In this document: positions 42,697-52,439 of the stretch, in pieces
Layout: each line of letters opens with the position of its first letter
Position numbering within the stretch: position 1 is the stretch's first letter
NCBI RefSeq assembly: GCF_002270415.1
Contig: NZ_NNRI01000007.1
Location: forward strand, 496,001-560,000
DNA length: 64,000 nt
Direction of reading: 5' to 3'
DNA from: Mesorhizobium sophorae
Lineage (GTDB): Bacteria > Pseudomonadota > Alphaproteobacteria > Rhizobiales > Rhizobiaceae
The notes under the pieces: model-generated
Told to the model about the DNA's origin: nothing
The model's database searches: none
The model's input: only the letters and a program-made list of their open reading frames with translations
Program-made: the position numbers and the translations under genes

Positions 42697-43950
42697 ATGA
42701 CCAGAATTTATTCCGCTTTGTCGCTCTTCAAGGAGGGGCTGGCCGGCCAGACCGGCTGGCAGCCGGCCTGGCGCTCGCCCGAGCCGAAGCCATCCTATGG
42801 CGCGATCGTCATTGGCGGCGGCGGCCATGGGCTTGCGACGGCTTACTACCTGGCAAGGAACCATAATATCAGCCGGGTTGCAGTGCTGGAAAAGGGCTGG
42901 ATCGGTGGCGGCAACACCGGCCGCAACACAACCGTGGTGCGTTCCAACTACTATTATCCGGAAAGCGTCGAGCTCTACGGGCTGGCGCACCGGCTCTACG
43001 AGGGGTTGTCCAGGGACCTGAACTACAATGTCATGCTGTCGCAGCGCGGCATGGTCAATCTTTGTCACAGCACCGCCGAAATGGAGGTTGGGGCGCGCAC
43101 CGTCAACGCCATGCAGATCAACGGCATCGATGCGGAGCTGTTTTCGCCAGAGGATGTGCGCCGGGTGGCGCCGATCTACAATTTCTCAGCCGATGCGCGC
43201 TTCCCGGTGTTCGGCGGCATCTGGCAAGGCCGGGCCGGCACGGCGCGCCATGACGCGGTCGCCTGGGGTTACGCGCGGGCGGCGAGCCGGCTCGGCGTCG
43301 ACATCATCCAGAACTGCGAGATCACCGATTTCATCATCGAGGGCGGCCGCTGTCGCGGCGTCCAGACGACGCGTGGCGCGATCCGTGCCGACCGTATCGG
43401 CATGGCGGTCGCCGGTCATTCATCGGTGCTGGCGGCCAAGGCCGGCTTTCGCCTGCCGATCAACTCCTACGCGCTGCAGGCCTGCGTTTCCGAGCCGGTT
43501 AAGCCGATCCTCGACACGGTGGTGCTGTCGCCAGGCACAGGGGTTTATGTCAGCCAGTCGGACAAGGGCGAGATTGTCATCGGCGGCGGGCTCGACCGCA
43601 TCCCCTCCTATGCGCAGCGCGGCAATCTACCCACCTTGGAGACGGTGATTGCCGGCCTGCTGGAGATGTTCCCGATCTTCGGCCAGTTGAAGCTGATGCG
43701 GCAATGGGCCGGGATCGTCGATGTCGTGCCGGACTCCTCACCCATCATCGGTGAATCGCCGTTGCCCGGCCTGTTCCTCAATTGCGGCTGGGGCACGGGG
43801 GGCTTCAAGGCCATCCCCGCCGGCGGCACGCTGCTGGCGCAATTGCTGGCAACAGGCAAGCACAACGACATCAGCCGTCCGTTCGATCTGGATCGCTTCG
43901 CCAGCGGGCGACTGATCGACGAAGCGGCAGGCTCCGGCATCGCGCATTAA
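42697..43950 (+). CDS. soxB: Sarcosine oxidase beta subunit
   Basis: 417 residues, typical of SoxB. FAD-binding motif AIVIGGGGHGLATAYYLARN is near residues 35-55, followed by VLEKGWIGGGNTGRNTTVVR. The segment GRAGTARHDAVAWG holds the His that bears covalent FMN in heterotetrameric enzymes. C-terminal NCGWGTGGFKAIPAGG is conserved. It oxidises sarcosine to glycine and formaldehyde or methylene-tetrahydrofolate, with hydrogen peroxide. First of soxB-D-A-G. No strong ribosome site precedes the ATG. Confidence 0.94.
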   Translation: MTRIYSALSLFKEGLAGQTGWQPAWRSPEPKPSYGAIVIGGGGHGLATAYYLARNHNISRVAVLEKGWIGGGNTGRNTTVVRSNYYYPESVELYGLAHRLYEGLSRDLNYNVMLSQRGMVNLCHSTAEMEVGARTVNAMQINGIDAELFSPEDVRRVAPIYNFSADARFPVFGGIWQGRAGTARHDAVAWGYARAASRLGVDIIQNCEITDFIIEGGRCRGVQTTRGAIRADRIGMAVAGHSSVLAAKAGFRLPINSYALQACVSEPVKPILDTVVLSPGTGVYVSQSDKGEIVIGGGLDRIPSYAQRGNLPTLETVIAGLLEMFPIFGQLKLMRQWAGIVDVVPDSSPIIGESPLPGLFLNCGWGTGGFKAIPAGGTLLAQLLATGKHNDISRPFDLDRFASGRLIDEAAGSGIAH

Positions 43951-43959
43951 GAGGACTTT

Positions 43960-44226
43960 ATGCAGCTTTTCCCTTGCCCGTTCTGCGGCCCGCGCGACGA
44001 GACCGAGTTCCACTATGGCGGCGATGCCGGCAATGCGCGGCCAGATGGCGTCGATGTGCCGGTCGGGCGCTGGGCTGATTACCTCTATCTGCGCACCAAT
44101 CCGAAAGGCACGGCGCGCGAAATCTGGGTGCATATGAACTGCGGCGAGTTCTTCGTCATGGAGCGTGACACCGTCACCCACACGGTGCTGTCCTCAACCG
44201 CTCTCGGTGGGGAGAACGCGGCGTGA
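43960..44226 (+). CDS. soxD: Sarcosine oxidase delta subunit
   Basis: 88 residues, with GAGG five bases before the ATG. The small zinc-binding subunit is shown by FPCPFCGPRDETEFHYGGD at the start (Cys6, Cys9) and EIWVHMNCGEFFVMERDT (His and Cys ligands). It starts 9 bp after soxB and overlaps soxA by GTGA. Length fits the family. Confidence 0.94.
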   Translation: MQLFPCPFCGPRDETEFHYGGDAGNARPDGVDVPVGRWADYLYLRTNPKGTAREIWVHMNCGEFFVMERDTVTHTVLSSTALGGENAA

Positions 44227-47108
44227 CCGCCTCGCGCCTCGCCACCGGCGGCAGCGCCATAGACCGGTCACGGCCGATCCGCTTCAGCTTCGACGGCGCC
44301 ACCGTGCATGGCTTTGCCGGGGACACCATCGCTTCGGCGCTGCTGGCCGGCGATGTCGCGGTCGTCGGTCGCAGCTTCAAGTATCATCGGCCGCGCGGCA
44401 TCTGGGGCGCCGGCGTCGAGGAGCCAAACGCGCTGGTCGATATCGGTGGCAGCGTGCCGGCGACGCCGAACACGCGAGCCACTACCGAGGCGGCGCGCGA
44501 CGGGCTGGTGGCGAAAAGCGTCAACGCCACGCCAACCGCATTGGCCGACCGCAACGCCTTCCGCGATCGCTTCTCGCGCTTCATTCCAGCGGCGTTCTAC
44601 TACAAGACCTTCATGTGGCCGGACTGGCACATGTTCGAGCCACGCATCCGCGCCATGGCGGGACTGGGCAAGGTCGATACGGACTGGACATCGCAGGGCA
44701 CAGCCGACCAGATCAACCACCATTGCGACGTGCTGGTGGTGGGCGCGGGGCCGGCCGGCTTGGCGGCGGCAAGGCTGGCATCCGGCGCCGGTCTGTCCGT
44801 CACGCTGGTCGACGACCAACAGAGGCCGGGCGGATCGCTCGGCCACCGCGCCGGCGAGATCGACGGCAAGCCGGTCGCCGACTGGATCGAGGAGACGGTT
44901 GCGGAGCTTGCCGCGGCCGGTCACCTGGTCCTGTCTTCGACTACCGCCTTCGGCATCTACGACCACAATCTGGTCGGCCTGAACCAGCGCCATCGCGACG
45001 GACGGCCGGACACGCTGTGGCGGGTCAGGCCGCGCCAGATCGTGCTGGCGACCGGCGCCATCGAGCGGCCGCTGCCCTTCGCCAACAACGACCTGCCGGG
45101 CATCATGTCGGCGGATGCCGCACTCGCCTATCTCAGGCGGCATGCGGTGCTGGTCGGCCGCAGGATCGTCATCGCCACGAACAATGACAGCGCCTATGAA
45201 GTGGCGGAGGCGCTCGCCACGGCCGGCGCCGAAGTCACGCTTGTCGATCTGCGGCGCGACGACACGCCCGCCGGGCCTGCCAATGTCCGGCTGATCGCGG
45301 GACGCAGCCTCGCCGCCGCGCAGGGCAGGTTGCGTGTCCAAGCCGTGACCCTCGATGACGGCACCAGGCTGGATGCCGATTGCGTGCTGGTTTCGGGTGG
45401 CTGGTCGCCGACCATTCATCTCTTCGGCCAGGCCAGGGGCAAGCTCGCTTGGAGCGAGGCGCGCGCCGCCTTCCTGCCGGGCGACCCGGTCGATGGTATC
45501 GCCGTGGCCGGCGCCGCAGCCGGTGCGGTTACCTTGTCGGAGGTGTTTGCGGGCGCCGGCAAGGCTGTTGCATCGCGTGGCCAAACGACCACGGCAGTAC
45601 CACGCAGCACCGGGCCGGAAGCGACGGGCGGCATTCTCGCGGCATGGCCGATGCCCGGCTCGAGGGGACGCGTCTGGATCGACTACCAGAACGACGTCAC
45701 GGTGAAGGACGTCGAACTGGCGGCACGCGAAAACTTCGTCTCGGTCGAACATCTGAAGCGCTACACCACGCTCGGCATGGCAACCGACCAGGGCAAGACC
45801 TCCAACCTGCCGGGTCTGGCGCTGATGGCCGGGATCACCGGCCGCCCGGTGCCGGAGGTCGGCACCACCACCTATCGCCCGCCGTTCACGCCGGTGCCGC
45901 TGGAGAGCTTCGCCGGCGCGCGCGCCGGCGAACTGATGGCGCCGGTGCGCCGGCTGCCGCTGGAGAGCGTGCATCGTGCCAGCGGCGCCGTCTTCCAGGA
46001 GTATGGCGGCTGGCTGCGCCCGGCTCACTATGGCGGCAACGCCGACGCGCAACGCTCCATCGCGGACGAGGCGCGGCGCGCTCGCCGGTCGGTCGCGCTG
46101 TTCGATGGTTCGACGCTCGGCAAGATCGAGGTGATCGGACCCAAGGCGGCCGAATTCGTCGATTTCATCTACTACAACACCATGTCGACGCTGAAACCCG
46201 GCCGCTGCCGCTATGGCTTCATGCTGTCGGAGAACGGTGTGGTCTTCGATGACGGCGTGCTGGTGCGGCTCGACGAGCATCGCTTCGTCGTGTCGTGCTC
46301 GTCCTCGCATGTCGCTGCCGTGCATGCGCGGCTGGAGGAATGGCGTCAGGACCGCTTCGGGCGCGGCGCCGTCTACATCCACAACGCCACAGCCGAGATG
46401 GCGACGCTGACCGTTTCGGGGCCGAACGCCCGGAAGTTGCTCGAAACGCTGGATCTCGGCCTCTCGCTCGACGATGCCGACCTGCCGCATATGGCGGTCA
46501 GCCATGGCTCCCATGCCGGTGACGAGGTCCGCATCGCCCGCGTCAGCTTCACCGGCGACAGGAGCTACGAGATCTCCATCCGGGCTGATCGCGCCGAGCC
46601 GCTGTGGGCGCGTCTGCGCCATGCCGGCCAGGCGTTCGACGCGGTTGTCATCGGCCTCGAGGCCTTGATGATCCTGCGGGCCGAGAAGGGTTTTATCGTC
46701 ATCGGCAAGGACACTGACGGCACCACGCTGCCGCAGGATCTCGGCGTCGAGGGTCCGCGCGCCAAACGTCAGGGCGAATTCGTCGGCCGCCGCTCGCTGT
46801 TCACCGAGGAGGCTTCGCGCGGCGACCGCATGCAGCTTGTCGGACTGACAGTGCCGCAAGGCGAAGCGCCGCTGCCGACCGGCGCGCATGGCGTCAGGCG
46901 GAGCGACGGCAGATTGCGCAGCCAGGGCTTTGTCACCTCGAGCTACCAGAGCCCAGCACTCGGTCGTCCGGTCGCACTTGGGCTGATCGAACGCGGCGCC
47001 GCCCGCCACGGCGAGACGATCGACATCCAGCACCTCGGCAAGGTCAGCAAGGCGACGATTGCCGCCCCTTGCGCCTTCGACCCGGCAGGAAACCGGCTGC
47101 ATGCGTGA
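44223..47108 (+). CDS. soxA: Sarcosine oxidase alpha subunit
   Basis: 961 residues from a GTG at 44223 overlapping soxD. An N-terminal ferredoxin-like domain without iron-sulfur cysteines (IRFSFDGATVHGFAGDTIAS, FKYHRPRGIWGAG) leads into an NAD-binding Rossmann fold (VLVVGAGPAGLAAARLASGA). The C-terminal half is an aminomethyltransferase (GcvT)-like folate domain (SVALFDGSTLGKIEVIGPKA, ALMILRAEKGFIVIGKDTDG). The folate domain traps the methylene group as 5,10-methylene-tetrahydrofolate. The length is normal for SoxA. Confidence 0.94.
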   Translation: MTASRLATGGSAIDRSRPIRFSFDGATVHGFAGDTIASALLAGDVAVVGRSFKYHRPRGIWGAGVEEPNALVDIGGSVPATPNTRATTEAARDGLVAKSVNATPTALADRNAFRDRFSRFIPAAFYYKTFMWPDWHMFEPRIRAMAGLGKVDTDWTSQGTADQINHHCDVLVVGAGPAGLAAARLASGAGLSVTLVDDQQRPGGSLGHRAGEIDGKPVADWIEETVAELAAAGHLVLSSTTAFGIYDHNLVGLNQRHRDGRPDTLWRVRPRQIVLATGAIERPLPFANNDLPGIMSADAALAYLRRHAVLVGRRIVIATNNDSAYEVAEALATAGAEVTLVDLRRDDTPAGPANVRLIAGRSLAAAQGRLRVQAVTLDDGTRLDADCVLVSGGWSPTIHLFGQARGKLAWSEARAAFLPGDPVDGIAVAGAAAGAVTLSEVFAGAGKAVASRGQTTTAVPRSTGPEATGGILAAWPMPGSRGRVWIDYQNDVTVKDVELAARENFVSVEHLKRYTTLGMATDQGKTSNLPGLALMAGITGRPVPEVGTTTYRPPFTPVPLESFAGARAGELMAPVRRLPLESVHRASGAVFQEYGGWLRPAHYGGNADAQRSIADEARRARRSVALFDGSTLGKIEVIGPKAAEFVDFIYYNTMSTLKPGRCRYGFMLSENGVVFDDGVLVRLDEHRFVVSCSSSHVAAVHARLEEWRQDRFGRGAVYIHNATAEMATLTVSGPNARKLLETLDLGLSLDDADLPHMAVSHGSHAGDEVRIARVSFTGDRSYEISIRADRAEPLWARLRHAGQAFDAVVIGLEALMILRAEKGFIVIGKDTDGTTLPQDLGVEGPRAKRQGEFVGRRSLFTEEASRGDRMQLVGLTVPQGEAPLPTGAHGVRRSDGRLRSQGFVTSSYQSPALGRPVALGLIERGAARHGETIDIQHLGKVSKATIAAPCAFDPAGNRLHA

Positions 47109-47640
47109 TCTGGCTGAAAAATGGTCTGTCGCGCCCGACTGGCAGTCGGCGGTCATCACGGCACCCGGCCTCGTGGTGCGCTCGATCGCCGGCCTCAATC
47201 AGTTGTTGGTCAGCGGTGACCTCGACGCCTGGTCGCGGGCGTCCGGCCTGGACGGAAATGGGGTCGGTGCCTTTGGCACAGCGCAAGGCGACCGCTATGC
47301 GGCGCGGCTGGCGCGCGACCGGCTGCTCGTCGTGTCGAACAGCCCACTCGCCGTCGCGATGGGCTGGCACGCAGAAGGCTTCGCGGTGACGGCGGTCAGC
47401 GCCGGGCTGCAGGTGTTCGAGGTCGAGGGCTCGGCGCTCGACGCTTTCATCGCGCGCGGGACGACACTCGATGCCAAGCAAGCGAGTGCCAGCGCAGCGC
47501 TTTCCTACGCCGGCATAAGCGCCATCGTCTATCGCCATCAGGGCAGGCTGCGCATTCATGTCGATCGCGGGCTTGCCGCCTATCTCTGGACATGGATGGC
47601 AACGGCGGCCAGCAACATCAGCGTCGGGTCAGGAAACTAG
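47101..47640 (+). CDS. soxG: Sarcosine oxidase gamma subunit
   Basis: 179 residues from the ATG at 47101, overlapping soxA by 8 bp. The gamma subunit is the most variable of the four; the assignment rests on place, length and the pattern GLVVRSIAGLNQLLVSGDLD, with a C-terminal HVDRGLAAYLWTWMATAA. It completes soxBDAG. No glyA, purU or formaldehyde genes follow, unlike some other sox loci. Confidence 0.85.
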   Translation: MRDLAEKWSVAPDWQSAVITAPGLVVRSIAGLNQLLVSGDLDAWSRASGLDGNGVGAFGTAQGDRYAARLARDRLLVVSNSPLAVAMGWHAEGFAVTAVSAGLQVFEVEGSALDAFIARGTTLDAKQASASAALSYAGISAIVYRHQGRLRIHVDRGLAAYLWTWMATAASNISVGSGN

Positions 47641-47655
47641 CCGGCTATGCTCTGG

Positions 47656-48141
47656 TCAGAGCGAGAAGGACCAGAACAGGCAGGCCAGCGTCGCGGCGGC
47701 AAAAACCACGAAGAACAGGCTGCGCAGCAGCACATTGCGGCGCAGCTCGTTCATGACGAAGTGGCAACCGACGATCGCTGCGGCAAACAGGAACCGCCAG
47801 TTGAGCAGCGCCCACACGGCGCTGCCCTGGCCGAAGGCCCATCTGGCAGCGAGACAGCCGACGATGGCGGCAAACAGCACGATCACGGTCCAGAAGACCG
47901 CGTCGGCGGCATGGGTGAGAACGATGCTGGCCGCCCTGATCGGCAGGATCATCATCAGCAGGGCGCTGAAGAAATAGACCGCGGCAAGCGGAATGAACGT
48001 TCCGGCATCGGCAATGCCATCGAGCCGCCTGACGCCGATCGCGCCATAGGGATAGCCGTGCCTGGCGACAGCCAGGCTCAACGCCATGAGCAAGGCGGTC
48101 AGCACCGCGACCAGTGCGAAGGATGTGAGGGCTTTGCTCAT
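47656..48141 (-). CDS. Hypothetical integral membrane protein
   Basis: 161 residues with about five hydrophobic segments: LTSFALVAVLTALLMALSLA, FIPLAAVYFFSALLMMILP, AVFWTVIVLFAAIVGCLAA, FLFAAAIVGCHFVM and LFFVVFAAATLACLFW. No family recognised. It is convergent with soxG (15 bp) and lies 114 bp beyond the FMN reductase, so it could be the tail of the organosulfur block or separate. Confidence 0.65.
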   Translation of the reverse strand: MSKALTSFALVAVLTALLMALSLAVARHGYPYGAIGVRRLDGIADAGTFIPLAAVYFFSALLMMILPIRAASIVLTHAADAVFWTVIVLFAAIVGCLAARWAFGQGSAVWALLNWRFLFAAAIVGCHFVMNELRRNVLLRSLFFVVFAAATLACLFWSFSL

Positions 48142-48255
48142 GACGTTCCTGTCTCAGACGAATCAGACAGGAACAGATGTAGCGGGCGGTCGTAAATTGC
48201 GCGTAAGCGAGACTACCGCCCACAGGAATTATCGTCGCAATCCGCCGACGGAATG

Positions 48256-48816
48256 CTACTCGGCGGCGATCCTTCCAGCCGAACGGTTGGCCAGCACGAA
48301 GCCGACCTCGTCCACCGCCTGCGCCGCACGCTTCAGGATGGCATCGGAGCGCAGCACGCCGTCGGTAAAATCTTTGTCGGTGGCGTAGACGGCGGTGGGC
48401 AGCGTGAAGGCCTCGAAGAAGCCGAACAGCGGCCGCAGCTGATGCTCGACGATCAAGGCGTGGCGCTCGCCACCGCCGGTCGCGGTCAACAGGATGGGTT
48501 TTCCCCGCAAGGCGGCCGGATCGATCAGGTCGAAGAAGTGCTTGAACAGGCCGGTATAGCTGCCCTTGTAGGTTGGCGACCCGACGACGAGCACGTCGGC
48601 AGCGAGTATTTCCTCGAGGATTGGGTGCGCCTGGCTGTCGAGATCGCGAGCCCATCTTGCCGTTCCCAGCGACCGACCGAGATCCTCGATATCATAGGTG
48701 CTCGCCGACAGGCCGTGACGGGCTGCTATGTCCCTGGTGACCAGATCGACGAAGGCGCGCGTCTTTGACGGCCGGGTGATGTTGCCGGAAAAGCCGACGA
48801 CTGTTGGATTTGACAT
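48256..48816 (-). CDS. NADPH-dependent FMN reductase (SsuE/MsuE-like)
   Basis: 186 residues from the ATG at 48814-48816. Flavodoxin-like fold: VVGFSGNITRPSKTRAFVDL, LVVGSPTYKGSYTGLFKHFF and ATGGGERHALIVEHQLRPLF. It should give reduced FMN to the two-component monooxygenases SfnG and SsuD encoded at 55.4 and 58.1 kb. It is the last clearly related gene of the minus-strand sulfur block. SsuE or MsuE cannot be distinguished here. Confidence 0.85.
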   Translation of the reverse strand: MSNPTVVGFSGNITRPSKTRAFVDLVTRDIAARHGLSASTYDIEDLGRSLGTARWARDLDSQAHPILEEILAADVLVVGSPTYKGSYTGLFKHFFDLIDPAALRGKPILLTATGGGERHALIVEHQLRPLFGFFEAFTLPTAVYATDKDFTDGVLRSDAILKRAAQAVDEVGFVLANRSAGRIAAE

Positions 48817-48877
48817 GGCAGTGGGCCTCTTGATGATCGATGTCTGATGCGGCGAACCTATGCCCGCCGGTGGAAAA

Positions 48878-50127
48878 TCAGCTCCAGGCGTGCAGCGGCG
48901 GATTTTCGCCGTTGAGGAAATACTTGCCGAGGATGGAGTATTTCCAGCGCACCGGATCGTGCAGCGTGTGCGTACGGGCGTTGCGCCAATGCCGGTCGAG
49001 ATTGTGCTCGGCCAGCGTCGAGCGGGTTCCCGCCAGTTCGAACAGCTTGTTGGTGGCGGCGATGGCGATCTCGGTCGACAAGATCTTCGCCTCGGCGGTG
49101 ACGATCTGCGCATGCGCCACCGTCTCGGCGGTCGGCTCGGCCACCGCCCGGTCTATCGCCAGGCCGGCCTTTTCCAGCAGCGCCTGCGCCGTATGCAGGC
49201 GCAGCGTCAGGTCGCCGATGGCCTGGATGGTGTAGGGATCGTCCCAGGCATTGTCGACGCCACTGTCGATCCAGGCGCGGCTCTTGGTCCTGACGAAATT
49301 GACCGTCTCGTCGATCGCCGCCTGGGCGATGCCGGTGTCCACCGCCACCTGGATGATCTGGAAGATGGCGCCGTCGGCGGTCGGCTTGTCATAGCCCTTG
49401 TAGCCGGGCACCAGATGCGTCTTCGGCACCTTGACATTGTCGATGATGACGGTGCCGGACAGCGTCGTGCGCTGGCCGAAGCTCGACCAGTCGTCGATGA
49501 CCGTCAGGCCGGGCGCGGCGCGGTCGGCGATCGCATACCAGGCACGGCCCTCGTCATCGAGCGCCACGATCGGCACCAGATGGGCAAGCAGCGCGCCGGA
49601 CGAATAGAATTTCCGGCCGTTGACGACGACATGATCGCCGGCATCGGTGAAGCGGGTCTCGAAATCGGCGGCGCGCTTGGAGCCGAACTCGGAAAAGGCA
49701 TTGCCGAACCGCGTGCCTTTCAGCACTTCGGCGAACAGCAGCCTCTGCTGATCCGCATCCGACACCGTGCGAACGGCGGCGACGACACCGAGATGGTTCT
49801 GCGCAACCTGGCCGATCGAGGAATCCGCCGCCGAGATGATCTCGATCACCCTGGCGAGCGTGGCGTAGGACAATTCGGGACCACACCGAATGCCTTCGGC
49901 ACATTGATCGACCACAGGCCGCTTTGCGAAAACGCATCGAGTTCGGCAACGGGCCAGATCCGCTCGCGGTCGCGCCGGGAAGAATCCCTGGCGAATTCGG
50001 CGGCGAGCGCTTGGGCGATGGCAATCGCCTCGGCGTCGTCCTTGATGATGTGCGCTGGTACGGTTGGCCTTGCGACTGGTGGCACGGCGGCGGAGGCGTG
50101 GTCGGTCTTGACGGTCGAGACGGTCAT
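48878..50127 (-). pseudogene. SfnB-like acyl-CoA dehydrogenase homologue, frameshifted
   Basis: The first 80 codons (start ATG at 50127, MTVSTVKTDHASAAVPPVAR, then SQSGLWSINVPKAFG) and the remaining about 340 codons (GPELSYATLARVIEIISAAD through HDPVRWKYSILGKYFL) are in different frames. The break lies in the GGTGTGG at 49881-49887 (minus-strand sense); removing GT would restore ...AFGGPELSY. The family is the DszC/SfnB group of flavin-dependent oxidoreductases found with sulfone and sulfonate genes. The rest of the sequence has no other lesion. Either a real recent pseudogene or a sequencing error. A shorter protein starting at 49915 would lack the N-terminal domain. Confidence 0.8.
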
Positions 50128-50151
50128 TTCACTGTTCCTTTGGATTTCGGT

Positions 50152-50943
50152 TCAGGCAACGGCATGGAGATGGGCTGGCTTGGCGGCCGGCGATGCCTGT
50201 TGCCCCAGGTAGAAGGCCCGCACATCCTCGCGCTGGCGAAGCTCGGCAGCCGCACCGGAGAGGACGGAGACGCCGTTTTCGAGCACCGTGGCGTGGTCGG
50301 CATACCTAAGCGCGACCGCCGAGTTCTGCTCGGCGACGAGGATCGACAGGCCGGTCTCGCGATTGAGTTTCCGGAGCGTCTGGAAAATATCCTGGACGAT
50401 GAGCGGCGCGAGCCCCATCGAGGGTTCGTCGAGAACCAGAAGACGCGGCCGCGACATCAGCGCCCGGCCGATGGCCGTCATCTGCTGCTCGCCCCCAGAG
50501 GTGAGGCCGGACAGGGTCCGGCGCTTCTCCTTGAGACGGGGAAAATAGCCGTAGATCCGCGCGAGATCCCCGTTGATCTCGGCGCGGCGGCCGCTGCGGC
50601 CGATGCCGCCGGCGACCAGGTTCTCCTCGACGGTGAGGCTCTTGAAGCAATGCCGCCCTTCCAGCACCTGCACCAGTCCGGCGCGCACCAGATCGCCCGG
50701 CTGGCGGCGCGAGACATCGCTGCCGTCATAGCGGATGGTGCCGGCGTTGACGTGGCCGCGCTCGGCCGGCAGCAGGTTGGAGACGGCCTTCGGCGTGGTG
50801 GTCTTGCCGGCGCCGTTGGCGCCGAGCAGCGCCAGGATCTCGCCGCGCCTGAGCTTGAAGCTGACGCCGTGCAACGCGGTGATGGCGTGGTTGTAGGTCG
50901 CATGAACTGCATCCACGACAAGAATGACGTCATCGTTTGGCAT
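50152..50943 (-). CDS. Branched-chain-amino-acid-type ABC transporter, ATPase (LivF-like)
   Basis: 263 residues. Walker A GANGAGKTTTPKAVSN near 42-57, signature SGLTSGGEQQMTAIGRALMS and Walker B RLLVLDEPSMGLAP. It is the second ATPase of a HAAT-family importer, whose other parts (SBP, two permeases, LivG-like) lie directly upstream on the strand. It energises uptake of a ligand that is probably an organosulfur compound, given the flanking monooxygenases. Ligand is inference. Confidence 0.9.
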   Translation of the reverse strand: MPNDDVILVVDAVHATYNHAITALHGVSFKLRRGEILALLGANGAGKTTTPKAVSNLLPAERGHVNAGTIRYDGSDVSRRQPGDLVRAGLVQVLEGRHCFKSLTVEENLVAGGIGRSGRRAEINGDLARIYGYFPRLKEKRRTLSGLTSGGEQQMTAIGRALMSRPRLLVLDEPSMGLAPLIVQDIFQTLRKLNRETGLSILVAEQNSAVALRYADHATVLENGVSVLSGAAAELRQREDVRAFYLGQQASPAAKPAHLHAVA

Positions 50944-51021
50944 GAGCTCTTCCCGTGGTTCGAAAACCGGAAATGGGCCGGGCGTCGCGGAAAACTGGCC
51001 GTGACGCCCGGCTTGGATTGA

Positions 51022-52359
51022 TCAGTTGGTGGTCACGGCATCGGCGTCATCGGCTGTGCGCAACTTGATGCCTTTCTCCGCGGCATAGGCCTCGGCAGAC
51101 TTCTCGATGATCGGCCGCAGCAGAGCCCAGTCCGGCGCGATCCAGTTGGAGACGACGTTCCACTTCTTGCCGTCCCACTGCTGGAAGGTCACGTAGCCCT
51201 CGCCCTCGTGATTGTCCCAGCTGACATTGATCGAATGGAACAGGTCCTTGGCGCCGAGTGCCTCGACCTTGGCGGGATCAAGCTTGAGATGTTCGAAGCC
51301 CCAGCGGACCTCGTCGCCGGTCAGTGTGCGATGGCCGAACTTCTCCTGCGCAACGCGGATCGCCTCGACATTGAGGATGCCGTTGACGATGCCGAGGTTG
51401 TGATAGACCGAGCCGATGCGCGACTTGTCTTCCAGATTGCCCTTGCCGGCGTCGTAGACCGTCTTCACGATCTCCTGCACCACCGGATAGGAGTTGCCGG
51501 AGGCCTGCGTGGTGATGGCGGTGTAGCCCTTGGCGGCGTCGCCGGCCGGGATCACGTCCTCTTCCGAATTCGACCAGACATTGCCGACGATATGGTCGAC
51601 GGGATAACCGACCTTGACCGCCGTCTTCAACGCCACCGGATTCATCACGCCCCAGCCGCGCAGGACGACGAAGTCCGGCTTGGCGCGGCGGATGGTCAGC
51701 CACTGCGACTGCTGCTCGTTGCCGGGATGCGGCACCTCGATCTGCTGCACGGTGAAGCCGTATTTCTGCGCCAGCAACTCGTAGATCGGGATGGTCTCCT
51801 TGCCGTAAGGCGAGCCGTGATAGAGCACGACGATCTTCTTGCCCTTGAGCTTGTCGATGCCGCCTTCCTTCGAGGCGATGTAGTTCACGATGCCGGACGT
51901 CTCGCTGTAGGGATTGAGAAGCAGCGGGAAGACGTAAGGGAAGACACGGCCGTCGGTGGAGTCGGTGCGGCCATGGTTGACGGTGATCAGCGGCACCTTG
52001 TCGGCGGTGATGCGGTCGATCATGGCGTAGGCGATGCCGACCGAGAGCAGGTTCCAGGCGGCGGCGCCGGCATGGCTCTTCTGCCGTTCGTAGCACTCGA
52101 CGCCGCGCTCGACCTCATACTGGGTCTCGCATTCGTCCCAGGTCAGCTTGACGCCGTTGACGCCGCCGTCGCGGATGTTGATGAGATTGAGATAGTCGAT
52201 GAAGCCGCCGAAGAAGCCGGTGCCGCCGGCCGCATAGGGCCCGACGCGGTAGCTTTGCAGCGGGAAATATTGCTCGTCGGCGTGGGCGGCGGGCAAGGCC
52301 ACCGACACGATCATCGCCGCGGACAGCGCCGCCGCCTTGATGGTGCTCAGGAAGGTCAT
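51022..52359 (-). CDS. Periplasmic substrate-binding protein of HAAT-type ABC transporter
   Basis: 445 residues, with a signal peptide (TIKAAALSAAMIVSVALPAA then HADEQYF). The body is a type I periplasmic-binding fold: YAAGGTGFFGGFIDYLNLIN, VVLYHGSPYGKETIPIYELL, VPHPGNEQQSQWLTIRRAKP. Cysteines in WDECETQYEVERGVECYERQ are usual in this branch. It delivers the ligand to the LivH/LivM-like permeases. It is longer than classical LivJ/LivK, so the ligand is likely not a branched-chain amino acid. Confidence 0.88.
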   Translation of the reverse strand: MTFLSTIKAAALSAAMIVSVALPAAHADEQYFPLQSYRVGPYAAGGTGFFGGFIDYLNLINIRDGGVNGVKLTWDECETQYEVERGVECYERQKSHAGAAAWNLLSVGIAYAMIDRITADKVPLITVNHGRTDSTDGRVFPYVFPLLLNPYSETSGIVNYIASKEGGIDKLKGKKIVVLYHGSPYGKETIPIYELLAQKYGFTVQQIEVPHPGNEQQSQWLTIRRAKPDFVVLRGWGVMNPVALKTAVKVGYPVDHIVGNVWSNSEEDVIPAGDAAKGYTAITTQASGNSYPVVQEIVKTVYDAGKGNLEDKSRIGSVYHNLGIVNGILNVEAIRVAQEKFGHRTLTGDEVRWGFEHLKLDPAKVEALGAKDLFHSINVSWDNHEGEGYVTFQQWDGKKWNVVSNWIAPDWALLRPIIEKSAEAYAAEKGIKLRTADDADAVTTN

Positions 52360-52439
52360 GGCTAGGTACTCCCGGTATGGGCCGTCTTGGGTCCGGCCTC
52401 TGGTTCATTTTCAGTTCGGGGCGGTTGCCCCGGATCAGC

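Noticed and set aside
48878..49915. Intact shorter acyl-CoA dehydrogenase starting at 49915
   Set aside because: The missing N-terminal part is present in another frame directly upstream, so a frameshifted longer gene explains both pieces better.
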